A DNA stretch of 46,960 bases. Origin: an uncultured Gammaproteobacteria bacterium (GTDB taxonomy: Bacteria > Pseudomonadota > Gammaproteobacteria > Arenicellales > UBA868). Location of the stretch: contig CAJQRU010000037.1 in NCBI GenBank assembly GCA_905612355.1, positions 1 through 46,960 on the forward strand, in the 5' to 3' direction. Every line of letters starts with the position of its first letter. Positions within the stretch are counted from its first letter, which is position 1. Both the position numbers and the translations under genes were made by a program. Under the pieces are notes generated by a model that was not told where the DNA came from, searched no databases, and saw only the letters and a program-made list of their open reading frames with translations. Positions 21,218 through 30,309 of the stretch are shown here, piece by piece.

Positions 21218-22177
21218 TCAGGAGATGATATGTAATGACTCAGCGATCTTGCGGCGAACCTGTCCAGCAACTTCCAGTGCACGCACCCCGTCCATACCAG
21301 TGACCAACGGCTGTCGCCCATCTCGAACACACGCGACAAAGTGCTCCAACTCCGCATCTAAGGGTGGTCGAGTATCGACTTCGATCGACTCGGTCTGAAT
21401 CCCAGGAAAACCTGACGCCTCGATGTGTGGCGTCCGTCGAGACACCTCGACCTGCTGATTTACAAAATCGAGACCCAGGTAACAGGCCTCTCCAAACACT
21501 CGAATGCGCCGGAATTTTCGAGAAGAGACCCGGCTCGCGGTGACATTAGCAATCGTGTTATCTGAGAATTCCAGCCGAGCATTCGCGATATCAACATGCG
21601 CCGACACGACGCGGGCCCCCACCGCAGACACATAAGTAAGCTCTGCGGTGACCAGTGAAAGAACGATATCAATATCGTGAATCATGAGGTCAGTAACGAC
21701 ATCAACATCCGCTGCCCGAGAAACAAACGGGCCCAACCGATGAACCTCAATAAACCGTGGCCGATCAAGCTCTTGCACCAGCCGTACGACACCCGCATTA
21801 AACCGCTCCAAATGGCCGATTTGCAAAATGACGCCCGCTTCTTCAGCTGCCTTCACGATCGCTCTCGCATTAGTCAAATGATCTGCAATGGGTTTTTCCA
21901 ATAACACGTGCATGCCATGGCGCAAATAAGATTCGGCTACGACACGATGACTAGAAGTCGGCACGACGATGCTCACAGCGTCGACTTTATCGAGCAGGGC
22001 CTCAGGCTCGTTGTAGGCGGAACAACCACACTCCTCGGCCACGCGGGTCGCCGCTTGCCCGTCAATATCCGTCACACCCACCAGTTCTACCCCGGGCATT
22101 GCAGCGTAAATTCGGGCGTGAATAACCCCCAGATACCCCACACCAACCACACCCACACGGATAGATTGTGTCGTCAA
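21218..22177 (-). CDS. Gfo/Idh/MocA family dehydrogenase (possible UDP-GlcNAc 3-dehydrogenase type)
   Basis: This is an NAD(P)-dependent sugar oxidoreductase of 319 residues. The Rossmann motif GVGYLGVIHARIYA lies at 10-23, the EKPIAD loop at 95-100, and DLMIHDIDIVLSLV near 160-175 carries the catalytic-region His. The blocks HLERFNAGVV, DVVTDLMIHDIDI and ANVTASRVS resemble the GnnA-type enzymes that oxidise UDP-GlcNAc for diamino lipid A. That resemblance is from memory and there is no gnnB aminotransferase next door. It lies 67 bases after the alaX-like gene and may be in the same transcript. Confidence 0.8.
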   Translation of the reverse strand: MTTQSIRVGVVGVGYLGVIHARIYAAMPGVELVGVTDIDGQAATRVAEECGCSAYNEPEALLDKVDAVSIVVPTSSHRVVAESYLRHGMHVLLEKPIADHLTNARAIVKAAEEAGVILQIGHLERFNAGVVRLVQELDRPRFIEVHRLGPFVSRAADVDVVTDLMIHDIDIVLSLVTAELTYVSAVGARVVSAHVDIANARLEFSDNTIANVTASRVSSRKFRRIRVFGEACYLGLDFVNQQVEVSRRTPHIEASGFPGIQTESIEVDTRPPLDAELEHFVACVRDGRQPLVTGMDGVRALEVAGQVRRKIAESLHIIS

Positions 22178-22244
22178 TACCTCACTCCCCTAATGCCGGC
22201 ACATCAAACAAAAAACAATTCCTGTTAACGTGAGACTTCGCCTA

Positions 22245-22958
22245 TCAGTCATCGAAAACAACAATGACGCGGCGATTCTGGCGGCCTTTCTTTTCAATTT
22301 TTCGAACACGCATGCGCCCGATCTCCCCCGTTGAAGCGACATGGGTACCTCCGCAAGGTTGCAGATCAATACCTTCAAACTCAACGATCCGAACTTGACC
22401 ACTTCCTGTTGGAGGCTGAACTGACATCGTTCGAACCAGTTCTGGTTTGTGAGCAAGCTCTTCGTCGCTAATCCACCGCATCTGCATTGATGAATCCTGC
22501 GCAATCAACGCATTCAGTCGAGCAGTAACCTCTTCTTTATCGACAGGGTCGGGTAAATCAAAGTCAAGTCTTCCACGACCATCCTGGACCGAACCCCCTG
22601 TGACGGGTGCCGGGATCACAGCGCATAACATATGCAGGCAACTGTGCATCCGCATCAAACGATAACGGCGCTCCCAATCCAGTTTCAGTGTGACCCTCTC
22701 ACCAACCGCCGGCAAATCGAAATCACTCGACACCCGATGCTGCTGTTCACCCGTCTCAGCGTCCTTTTGCGTATCCGTGACCACGATTTCGCTACCGTCA
22801 GCGCGCAAAACCCAACCCGTATCCCCAGGTTGACCTCCACCTTCAGGATAAAACACCGTCTGATCGGTGACGATCACCCCATCGTGCGCCCTCACTACTA
22901 TCGCATTGCATTCCTTAAGGTAGCCGTCCCGCCTAAAGAGTTCATCTGTAATGGTCAT
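22245..22958 (-). CDS. Alanyl-tRNA editing protein (AlaX type)
   Basis: This is a free-standing homologue of the AlaRS editing domain, expected to hydrolyse Ser- or Gly-mischarged tRNA-Ala. The zinc-binding motifs are intact: HSCLH (near 105-109) and CGGTH near residue 205. The N-terminal QTVFYPEGGGQPGDTG block is the AlaX-M signature, so at 237 residues it is the medium form. It begins 11 bases after the stop of the FAD oxidase gene and is probably co-transcribed with it. The pairing may simply be local. Confidence 0.92.
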   Translation of the reverse strand: MTITDELFRRDGYLKECNAIVVRAHDGVIVTDQTVFYPEGGGQPGDTGWVLRADGSEIVVTDTQKDAETGEQQHRVSSDFDLPAVGERVTLKLDWERRYRLMRMHSCLHMLCAVIPAPVTGGSVQDGRGRLDFDLPDPVDKEEVTARLNALIAQDSSMQMRWISDEELAHKPELVRTMSVQPPTGSGQVRIVEFEGIDLQPCGGTHVASTGEIGRMRVRKIEKKGRQNRRVIVVFDD

Positions 22959-22969
22959 CTCTGTTTACC

Positions 22970-25414
22970 TTACCCGCGGGCTCGTTTAGAAGACGGATCA
23001 TACAGTGGGCTAAGGCTAGCGGTCGCGGGATAACGTTGACCTGCAATCTCGATCGTATAGCGACCCCCGGTAACGAACTCGTCATCAACGCCATCCCTAT
23101 GCTCAACGTAGCCAAGCCCGACCGCACCACCCAGTGTGTGCCCATACATGCCTGATGTGGTGCGACCCACTCTAATGTCATCACGCCAGATCGGCTCATC
23201 GTGATATAACAACGGCTCCGGATCGTTTACTAAGAACTGGATCAAACGCCGGGTCAACGGTTGCTCTCTCTGTTGTAACAGCGCAGCCTCGCCGAGAAAT
23301 CCGCCCGGCTTACCAAAACCCACAGCAAAACCAAGCCCCGCCTCAAGCGGAGTATCCTCATCACTGATGTCGTGCCCCCAGTGCCGGAATGCTTTTTCGA
23401 TACGGAGACTATTGAGCGCGTGATACCCCGCCATCACAAGACCATGCGACTCCCCTACAGCGGCAATAACATCGTATACCCCGACTGCAAACTCGCTTGG
23501 AATGTAAAGCTCCCAACCCAATTCACCCACATAACTCATTCGCGTTGCCCGGACACGGGCATAACCAAGGTCGATCTCTCGCGAAGCACCGAAAGGAAAT
23601 GCCGCGGGCGAGAGATCCTCAGGAGTCAGGTCCCTCAATAGCGCACGAGACCGTGGCCCCATTAACGCAATAACTGCGTATCCACTGGTGACATCTGTTG
23701 CCACTGCACGCGCATCATCCGGAATATGCTCTCGCAACCAGTAATAGTCTCTGGCCTGCGACGCTGCCCCCGTTACGATGAGGAACTGGTCGTCATCAAT
23801 CCGTGTGACTGTGAGATCCGCCTCGATTCCCCCACGAGCATTCAGCCACTGTGTATAAACCGACCGACCAGGGGGAATATCAACATCACGGGCTGATATG
23901 TGACCCAGAACACGGACCGCATCCGGCCCCTGCAAAAGAATCTTACCAAAGGACGACAGATCAAACAGACCGACACCCTGGCGAACGCCCTGATGTTCAG
24001 CACGGCTGTTATCAAACCAGTTCTGACGGCCATAACTGTACTCATAGGCCGGCACCGTACCCGCTTCGCCGAACCAATTTGGCCGTTCCCATCCGGACAC
24101 CTCTCCAAAACACGCGCCCACGGCTTTCAGACGATCATGTAACATCGACACACGCACCGGTCTCGCGCTCTCTGTCTGGCGATAGGGCCAATGCATGGCA
24201 TAGAGCAGACCGAGCGCTTCTGTGGTGCGATCGTGAAGGTATCTTTGGTTACTCTGGAAAGGCATCACCCGCCGTATGTCAACATCCCATAAGTCCATCG
24301 GCGCATGACCGGCATCTATCCATTCGGCAATGACTTTACCCGCCCCTCCCGCCGACTGGATGCCGATCGAATTGAACCCTGCGGCAACAAAAAAGTTGTC
24401 AATTTCTGGAGATGGCCCAAGGTAGTATCGGTTGTCGGGTGTGAAACTTTCGGGCCCATTAAAAAAGAGTTTAATACCCGTGTCCGCAAGCAACGGAATG
24501 CGGTGAATGGCAAGTTTAAGGTGCGGTTCGATATGAGCGACATCCTCTGGCAACGTGTCGAATTCAAAATCTGGCGGGATCCCGGTCATACCCCAGGGCT
24601 TTGCTGTCGGCTCAAACATGCCGATCAGAAGCTTCCCAGCATCTTCTTTATAGTAGTTACACGCTGATGGCTCCCGTAGCACTGGCAAATCGATGGGCAG
24701 CTTATTGATCGGTTCCGTGACAACATAGAAATGTTCCGCTGCATGCAACGGAATATTCACGCCACAAAGCTGCCCCACCTCACGGGCCCACATTCCCGCA
24801 CAATTCACCGCAATCTCACAGGAAATGGTGCCCGAGTCGGTTCGCACCGAGGTCACACGTCGACCTTTGGTCTCGATCGCGGTTACTCGAGTGTCTTCAA
24901 ACACCCGCGCGCCCCGGTTACGCGCCCCGCGCGCAAGCGCCTGGGCCGTATCCGTTGGGTTGGTCTGGCCGTCTTTTGGCAGGAAAACACCGCCCACCAA
25001 ATCATCAGTCTCAACCAGCGGATGTAGGCTACGCACTTCAGTTGGTGAAACAACCTGAGCTTCAAGTCCAAAACAACTGGCCATAGACGCCCCTCGGACA
25101 AATTCTTCAAACCGCTCTTTATCCGATGCAATTGCCAACGATCCATTCTGTCGAAAACCGGTCGATTGACCCGTTTCCTGTTCCAAGGAGGCATATAGTT
25201 CCGTTGTGTATTGGGCCAAGCGAGTGAGGTTGTAAGTAGCCCTTAACTGACCGACTAAGCCTGCTGCGTGCCAGGTCGTACCCGAGGTCAATTTCTTACG
25301 TTCCAACAACACCACATCCGTCCATCCGATCTGGGTAAGGTGATACGCCACACTGCATCCAATCACCCCACCCCCAATAATGACGACTTGTGCCTGTTGG
25401 GGAAGTTCAGTCAA
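22970..25414 (-). CDS. FAD-dependent dimethylglycine/sarcosine dehydrogenase-type oxidase with GcvT domains
   Basis: A two-part enzyme of 814 residues. The N-terminal DAO-type FAD domain opens with QVVIIGGGVIGCSVAYHL, and TSGTTWHAAGL holds the histidine that carries covalent FAD in dimethylglycine and sarcosine dehydrogenases. The C-terminal half is GcvT-like (DLSSFGKILLQGPDAV, LGWELYIPSE, GYHALNSLRIEKAFRHWG), which passes the released one-carbon unit to tetrahydrofolate. The exact N-methyl substrate is not certain. The frame is open to 25471, but AAGGAGA lies 7 bases before a TTG at 25414, so that TTG is the likely start. Genes for AlaX and Gfo/Idh follow. Confidence 0.88.
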   Translation of the reverse strand: MTELPQQAQVVIIGGGVIGCSVAYHLTQIGWTDVVLLERKKLTSGTTWHAAGLVGQLRATYNLTRLAQYTTELYASLEQETGQSTGFRQNGSLAIASDKERFEEFVRGASMASCFGLEAQVVSPTEVRSLHPLVETDDLVGGVFLPKDGQTNPTDTAQALARGARNRGARVFEDTRVTAIETKGRRVTSVRTDSGTISCEIAVNCAGMWAREVGQLCGVNIPLHAAEHFYVVTEPINKLPIDLPVLREPSACNYYKEDAGKLLIGMFEPTAKPWGMTGIPPDFEFDTLPEDVAHIEPHLKLAIHRIPLLADTGIKLFFNGPESFTPDNRYYLGPSPEIDNFFVAAGFNSIGIQSAGGAGKVIAEWIDAGHAPMDLWDVDIRRVMPFQSNQRYLHDRTTEALGLLYAMHWPYRQTESARPVRVSMLHDRLKAVGACFGEVSGWERPNWFGEAGTVPAYEYSYGRQNWFDNSRAEHQGVRQGVGLFDLSSFGKILLQGPDAVRVLGHISARDVDIPPGRSVYTQWLNARGGIEADLTVTRIDDDQFLIVTGAASQARDYYWLREHIPDDARAVATDVTSGYAVIALMGPRSRALLRDLTPEDLSPAAFPFGASREIDLGYARVRATRMSYVGELGWELYIPSEFAVGVYDVIAAVGESHGLVMAGYHALNSLRIEKAFRHWGHDISDEDTPLEAGLGFAVGFGKPGGFLGEAALLQQREQPLTRRLIQFLVNDPEPLLYHDEPIWRDDIRVGRTTSGMYGHTLGGAVGLGYVEHRDGVDDEFVTGGRYTIEIAGQRYPATASLSPLYDPSSKRARG

Positions 25415-25420
25415 AACAAG

Positions 25421-25427
25421 TCTCCTT
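25421..25427 (-). promoter_or_regulatory. Ribosome-binding site deciding a TTG start
   Basis: AAGGAGA on the minus strand lies upstream of TTG 25414 with the GGAG core 7 bases away. No ATG in this frame has a comparable site. The 262-base divergent gap towards 25677 holds no other clear element; it has a short CCACT...AGTGG hairpin at 25604-25619. Confidence 0.75.
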
Positions 25428-25676
25428 ATATGTGGACCGACAATCGGCCTGTTGACCACGGACGGCGACAACGTGCGCTAGAGGTTATCCCAAACTGGGG
25501 AAAATAATTGAAGAGAATTTCTGTTCTTGCTGATTTGTCGTTTCCATCTGACATCGGAGACAATCAGACTAACAAGGCATCGCTCAGAAACAACAACCAC
25601 CACCCACTCTATGAAGTGGCTATCTCTAACATGACGGCATACCCAAAATAACAACAATTGATCACAAACCACAACC

Positions 25677-26642
25677 ATGACTGATCAGCCAACCGCAGAA
25701 AATACGAGTGCTGGCGAATTTCTGCACCCACGCTACTGGGCAACCTGGGCTGGTATCGGCACGCTGCGCCTGTTTTCATTGTTACCGATTCGCATACTGT
25801 TTGGTATGGGCAAGGTATTAGGCAAGGGGCTGTACCTCATCCTGCCTGGTCGAAGGCGTATCGCTACCATCAATATCCAGCGGTGCTTCCCCGAGCTCTC
25901 GTCTCGGGAAGTCGTCACCATCGTTCGAGAATCATTCGAGGTCACCACAACCGTTGCCATCACCACTGGCATCACTTGGTGGGCATCTCGTGCCAGAATA
26001 AGTCATTTGGTGCACTTGCACCAAGCGCACTATCTTACCGACGCGCTGGCCCAAGGTAAGAGTGTGATCCTCCTCGCGCCCCATTTCTCTGCAGCCGCCA
26101 CCGTTAGCATTTACCTCGGCACACTCGCTGCAGGTATTAGCATTTATCAACGCATCAACAATCGCCTTTTAGACAAATTCGTTTTGCGCGGTCGCCAACG
26201 ATTCGGTAGCCGAATGTTTGAGCGCAAAAGCAGCATGAGAGAAGTGATTCATGCCTTGAAAAATGGCGCGTGCTTGTATTACCTACCCGACCAGGATCCA
26301 GGACCTCGGCGAGCCATCTTTGCTCCATTTTTTGATATTCCAACCGCCAGTTGGCCTGTCCTTGGCCGCATCGCTTCTATGACTAACGCTATTGTCATTC
26401 CCTGTTTTTGCAGTTTAAATCGTGACCGACGTGGCTATGACATTACTTTCGATGCCCCACTTGACAATTTTCCAGGCGACAACCCGGTGGCCGATGCAAC
26501 CCGCATGAATCAAGTTATTGAATCGGCCGTTCGGGCCATGCCAAGTCAGTACTTCTGGGTGCACAAACGGTTTAAGACGCGCCCCCCCGGGCGAGGACGA
26601 CTTTTACCGCTGACTGACAGCGTAACTGAGATCCTCAGCTAG
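25677..26642 (+). CDS. LpxL/HtrB-family acyltransferase homologue lacking the catalytic acid
   Basis: This belongs to the lipid A late acyltransferase family and is anchored in the inner membrane. The 321-residue product has an N-terminal hydrophobic segment (about 28-60). It carries the family blocks APHFSAA, DRKSS-like ERKSSMREVIHALKNGACLYYLPDQDPGPR, and a C-terminal QYFWVHKRFKTRPPG (cores YLPDQD.GPR and WVHKRFKTRP). In LpxL enzymes the motif is H-x4-E/D; here the His in PHFSAAA is followed by alanine at the acid position. The protein may therefore be inactive, altered, or use another residue. It is divergent to the FAD oxidase. Confidence 0.85.
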   Translation: MTDQPTAENTSAGEFLHPRYWATWAGIGTLRLFSLLPIRILFGMGKVLGKGLYLILPGRRRIATINIQRCFPELSSREVVTIVRESFEVTTTVAITTGITWWASRARISHLVHLHQAHYLTDALAQGKSVILLAPHFSAAATVSIYLGTLAAGISIYQRINNRLLDKFVLRGRQRFGSRMFERKSSMREVIHALKNGACLYYLPDQDPGPRRAIFAPFFDIPTASWPVLGRIASMTNAIVIPCFCSLNRDRRGYDITFDAPLDNFPGDNPVADATRMNQVIESAVRAMPSQYFWVHKRFKTRPPGRGRLLPLTDSVTEILS

Positions 26643-26687
26643 AGGTTAGACCTGAAAGCACAACCCTCCCAATACGCCACGACAACA

Positions 26688-27752
26688 CTAGCCAGCGACG
26701 GCGGCTGCCAGCGCCGAGCCAACCTCAACCGTATTGGCCGACCCACCAATATCCGCTGTCTTCGGCCCATCCCGCGCCGCCATCACAGCTTCAATGCCAG
26801 TCATCACGGCAGCGGCAGCCTCCGTTTCACCAAGATGATCTAGCATCATGGCACCAGACCAAATTTGTCCGATCGGATTAGCAATGCCTTTGCCCGTAAT
26901 GTCAGGTGCCGACCCATGGACTGGCTCAAATAGCGACGGGTGCTCTCTTTCTGGATTGAGATTAGCCGACGGCGCAACCGCAATGGTTCCAGTGGTCGCT
27001 GGGCCAAGGTCAGAAAGGATATCGCCAAAAAGATTGCTCGCAACAATCACGTCAAACCATTCTGGCGTCAAAACAAGGCGCGCAGCAAGAATATCGATAT
27101 GGTACTGGTCCGTCTCAATATCAGGAAACCGATCGGCATTTGCAGCAAACCGCTCATCCCAGAAACTCATGGAATGAATGATCCCGTTTGACTTTGTTGC
27201 CGACGTTAATTTGCCTTGTCGCGACGCCGCCAGATTAAACGCGTACTCATGAATGCGGTCGGTGCCTTGACGCGTAAAAATCGATTCTTGAAACGCCGCT
27301 TCCTGATCTGTTCCTCGGTACAACCGGCCACCAATCTCTGAATACTCGCCCTCATTGTTCTCTCGAACGATCACGTAATCAATATCCCCCGGCGTCTTAT
27401 CTCTCAATGGGCACGTCAGTCCAGGAAGCAACTTGACCGGGCGCAAATTGACATACAGCTTGAGGCCTCTCCGCATCGGCATGAGAAGTTCCCACAAAGA
27501 AATATGGTCCGGCACTCCAGGGAACCCAACGGCACCAAAATAAATGGCATCAAGCCCCGCCAACTGTTCCAGACCATCAGCTGGCATGATCTCGCCCACT
27601 CGATGAAAACGCTCGCAACTCCAGTCGAAATCCACCCATTCGAACTGAAACCCAAACCGTCTAGCCACTGCCTCCAGCACCCGCTGACCTTCTGGCACCA
27701 CCTCTCGACCAATACCATCACCAGGAATTACTGCGACTCTGTATGTTCTCAT
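26688..27752 (-). CDS. Tartrate dehydrogenase / isopropylmalate dehydrogenase family decarboxylating enzyme
   Basis: This is an NAD-dependent beta-decarboxylating dehydrogenase of about 354 residues. It has the VIPGDGIGREVVPEG nucleotide-side motif, NLRPVKLLPG, the RENNEGEYSEIGGR loop, KSNGI, and a metal-binding region ending SNLFGDILSDL, with GTIAVAPSANLNPE after it. The RENNEGEYS pattern is that of tartrate dehydrogenase/decarboxylase (TtuC) rather than LeuB, which has RELTGGIYFG. The substrate could be tartrate or malate. ATG 27752 (MRTYRVAVIPGDG) is preferred over 27770. It converges with the acyltransferase gene. Confidence 0.88.
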   Translation of the reverse strand: MRTYRVAVIPGDGIGREVVPEGQRVLEAVARRFGFQFEWVDFDWSCERFHRVGEIMPADGLEQLAGLDAIYFGAVGFPGVPDHISLWELLMPMRRGLKLYVNLRPVKLLPGLTCPLRDKTPGDIDYVIVRENNEGEYSEIGGRLYRGTDQEAAFQESIFTRQGTDRIHEYAFNLAASRQGKLTSATKSNGIIHSMSFWDERFAANADRFPDIETDQYHIDILAARLVLTPEWFDVIVASNLFGDILSDLGPATTGTIAVAPSANLNPEREHPSLFEPVHGSAPDITGKGIANPIGQIWSGAMMLDHLGETEAAAAVMTGIEAVMAARDGPKTADIGGSANTVEVGSALAAAVAG

Positions 27753-27871
27753 CTGTTGTCTGCCCTGCATTCGTTTTATCCATACACGCCGGCCAATGAC
27801 CGTCGTATCGCTCAGTACGAGCTGAAGCGGACTAAGTCTAACTCAGCCCCGTCGTTCCACCGAACCAACCG

Positions 27872-28126
27872 CTAGCCTCGCGCTGATGAGACTCTGTGCC
27901 TCATTTCATAGGCCGAAGTCTGTCGGCATAAACCACACAACTTATCAGTTAATCGAGCAACACAAAGATAAAGCCCACTGCCCAACACCACGCTGACACA
28001 AGTCGCTTCAAGTAATGGCTCAGTGGATACCACCATGACCCCCGATAGCTGAGGATAAGCTGCCAGCATCCAGGCTACAGCAACTACACTGACTGACCAG
28101 CAGGAAAATTCCAGGGTATTCGACAT
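27872..28126 (-). CDS. Small hypothetical membrane protein
   Basis: I do not recognise this 84-residue product. It has two hydrophobic segments (about 9-33 and 40-60) followed by a short cysteine-containing, charged tail (DKLCGLCRQTSAYE). A GGAG element lies 8 bases before the ATG, which supports translation. It stands alone between the dehydrogenase and the sugar-nucleotide genes, in a 486-base stretch otherwise without coding signal. A GCTCAT-GGG-ATGAGC hairpin (28176-28190) lies upstream. It could be a real small protein or a chance frame. Confidence 0.4.
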   Translation of the reverse strand: MSNTLEFSCWSVSVVAVAWMLAAYPQLSGVMVVSTEPLLEATCVSVVLGSGLYLCVARLTDKLCGLCRQTSAYEMRHRVSSARG

Positions 28127-28238
28127 CGTTCTAACTCCATCATCGGCTAAAACACCGATAATGGGACGACCGCTGGCTCATGGGATGAGCTTGCCAGAAC
28201 ATCTGTCCTTGAGTTCAATGCAATGCCTTTAGGCATCC

Positions 28239-29210
28239 TTAAGCTGGCTTGTAATAACGCTCGAGAAAATCTTGGTAAGCCAAACTAAGCCCCTCGGCAA
28301 GCGGTGTGGTCGCGGACCAACCCAACGCCCGCAAACGCTCCATATCCACCCATTTCCTCGGCGTACCGTCGGGTTTCGACGGATCCCATTCGAGCTCCCC
28401 GGTAAATCCGACAACGCCGCGCACCTGATCCGCCAAGTCCCGGACACTCACCTCTTCCCCACTACCGATATTGATCAGCGGTGCATGATCCTCTGAGAAT
28501 AAGCCAGCAACAACATCGGGTGAACGGGTCAATAAGAACACGCACGCATCGGCTAAATCAGCGTTATAAAGAAATTCCCGCCGTGGCGTACCTGTTCCCC
28601 AGACCGCCAGATTAGCGGCTCCGCCACATTTCGCTTCATGGGCTTTTCGAATGAGGGCCGGCAACACATGTGAAGTCGCAAGGTCATAGTTATCACCAGG
28701 CCCGTATAGATTATTCGGCATTACGGCCAAATACCGGGTACCGTACTGTCGATTGTAGGCCCAACACATTTCGACACCGGCGATTTTGGCAACTGCATAC
28801 GGGCGATTACTCGACTCCAGCACACCGCTTAATAAGTGCGTTTCGTGGATCGGCTGTGGAGCATATTTGGGATAGATACAACTCGAACCAAGGAAAAGCA
28901 ATTGTTCAACCCCACTCTCCCAGGCGCTGTGGATGACATTCGATTGTATTAAAAGATTCTCGCCGATGAATTCCGCCGGATAAGTGGTGTTGGCAAGAAT
29001 GCCCCCCACCCGGGCAGCGGCTAATACCACAACCTCTGGCTTTTCCTGTGCAAAAAATGCCGCAGTAGCGGATTGATCGAGCAAATCGAGTTCGTCACGC
29101 CTACGGGTGATAATCTGGCTAAAACCACGCGCTACCATCACTCGGTGTATTGCTGAACCGACCAAACCTCGATGCCCAGCGATAAAAACTCGACTTTGCT
29201 TATCCACCAC
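28239..29210 (-). CDS. fcl: GDP-L-fucose synthase
   Basis: This enzyme epimerises and reduces GDP-4-keto-6-deoxymannose to GDP-L-fucose. The short-chain dehydrogenase fold is shown by VFIAGHRGLVGSAI at the N-terminus, LGSSCIYPK near residue 107, and the catalytic YAVAK. MPNNLYGPGDNYD and PRREFLYNADLADAC are typical of WcaG/Fcl. The product is 323 residues, the usual length. It follows gmd by 16 bases and completes the GDP-mannose to GDP-fucose route. A small ATGCC-TAAA-GGCAT hairpin (28222-28235) follows the stop but lacks a T-run. Confidence 0.95.
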   Translation of the reverse strand: MVDKQSRVFIAGHRGLVGSAIHRVMVARGFSQIITRRRDELDLLDQSATAAFFAQEKPEVVVLAAARVGGILANTTYPAEFIGENLLIQSNVIHSAWESGVEQLLFLGSSCIYPKYAPQPIHETHLLSGVLESSNRPYAVAKIAGVEMCWAYNRQYGTRYLAVMPNNLYGPGDNYDLATSHVLPALIRKAHEAKCGGAANLAVWGTGTPRREFLYNADLADACVFLLTRSPDVVAGLFSEDHAPLINIGSGEEVSVRDLADQVRGVVGFTGELEWDPSKPDGTPRKWVDMERLRALGWSATTPLAEGLSLAYQDFLERYYKPA

Positions 29211-29226
29211 CTGCCACCTCTAACAA

Positions 29227-30294
29227 TCAGTCATTAGGTGGGTGAGACTCATTAAGCTCACTCCTAGCCAGCGCCAAATCAACCGCCGCCATTTCAGCGA
29301 CCAGCTCTTGAAAGGTCGTTCGGGCACGCCAGCCTAGAGCTCGCTGCGCCTCAGTCGGATCTCCAAGCAAACTTTCCACCTCGGTCGGACGATGATACCG
29401 CGGATCAACTGCAACAATAATCCGCCCGGTTGGGTCTATCCCCTTTTCATCGAGCCCACTTCCCTGCCATTCGATGCCCATATCGAGCTCTGTTGCGGCC
29501 GCCTCGATGAAATCGCGAACACTGTGTTGCGTTCCACTTGCGATCACATAATCCTTCGGATGTTCTTGTTGCAACATCAGCCACTGTGCCTCGACATAGT
29601 CACGCGCATGCCCCCAATCACGTTTTGCATCCAGGTTGCCCAGATACAGGCACGAATCGAGGCCACACCGGATTCTTGCCAAGCCCCGAGTGATTTTACG
29701 CGTGACAAATGTCTCTCCGCGAACCGGCGACTCGTGGTTGAAAAGAATGCCATTACAGGCATAGATACCGTAAGCCTCTCGATAATTCACTGTAATCCAA
29801 TAGGCGTACAACTTAGCGACCGCATAGGGGCTGCGCGGATAAAATGGGGTTTTCTCAGTCTGGGGGACTTCACGAACTAGCCCGTATAACTCTGAAGTCG
29901 AGGCCTGATAAAACCGAGTCTTTTCCGTCAGCGAGAGAATGCGGATCGCTTCCAACAGTCGCAGCGCACCGAGCGCATCTGAATTGGCCGTGTATTCCGG
30001 CTCCTCAAAACTCACTGCGACGTGACTCTGTGCACCGAGGTTATAAACCTCGTCGGGCTCGACCTGCTGTAACGTTCGCACGAGGCTAAGCGTATCGGTG
30101 AGATCGCCATGGTGCAGGATCAAGCGGGGGTCACGCTCATGGGGGTCCTGATAGAGGTGATCAATCCGCTGAGTGTTGATCGAAGACGCCCGTCGTTTAA
30201 TGCCATGAACGACATACCCCTTCTCCAACAACAGTTCCGCAAGATAAGCGCCATCCTGCCCCGTGATACCCGTAATCAACGCCGTCTTCGTCAT
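29227..30294 (-). CDS. gmd: GDP-mannose 4,6-dehydratase
   Basis: This enzyme converts GDP-D-mannose to GDP-4-keto-6-deoxy-D-mannose. It opens with [19 protein letters not shown], the characteristic Gmd NADP-binding sequence, followed by [18 protein letters not shown], the [11 protein letters not shown] serine block and catalytic [27 protein letters not shown] is also diagnostic. The product is 355 residues, slightly short of E. coli Gmd (373). It lies between uxs-like and fcl on the same strand with gaps of about 15 bases. Confidence 0.96.
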   Translation of the reverse strand: MTKTALITGITGQDGAYLAELLLEKGYVVHGIKRRASSINTQRIDHLYQDPHERDPRLILHHGDLTDTLSLVRTLQQVEPDEVYNLGAQSHVAVSFEEPEYTANSDALGALRLLEAIRILSLTEKTRFYQASTSELYGLVREVPQTEKTPFYPRSPYAVAKLYAYWITVNYREAYGIYACNGILFNHESPVRGETFVTRKITRGLARIRCGLDSCLYLGNLDAKRDWGHARDYVEAQWLMLQQEHPKDYVIASGTQHSVRDFIEAAATELDMGIEWQGSGLDEKGIDPTGRIIVAVDPRYHRPTEVESLLGDPTEAQRALGWRARTTFQELVAEMAAVDLALARSELNESHPPND

Positions 30295-30309
30295 ATTTTT
30301 TAGCTGCTC

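Noticed and set aside
25428-25676. Glycine riboswitch before the FAD/GcvT oxidase
   Set aside because: The conserved glycine-riboswitch core sequences are not visible in the 250-base leader.
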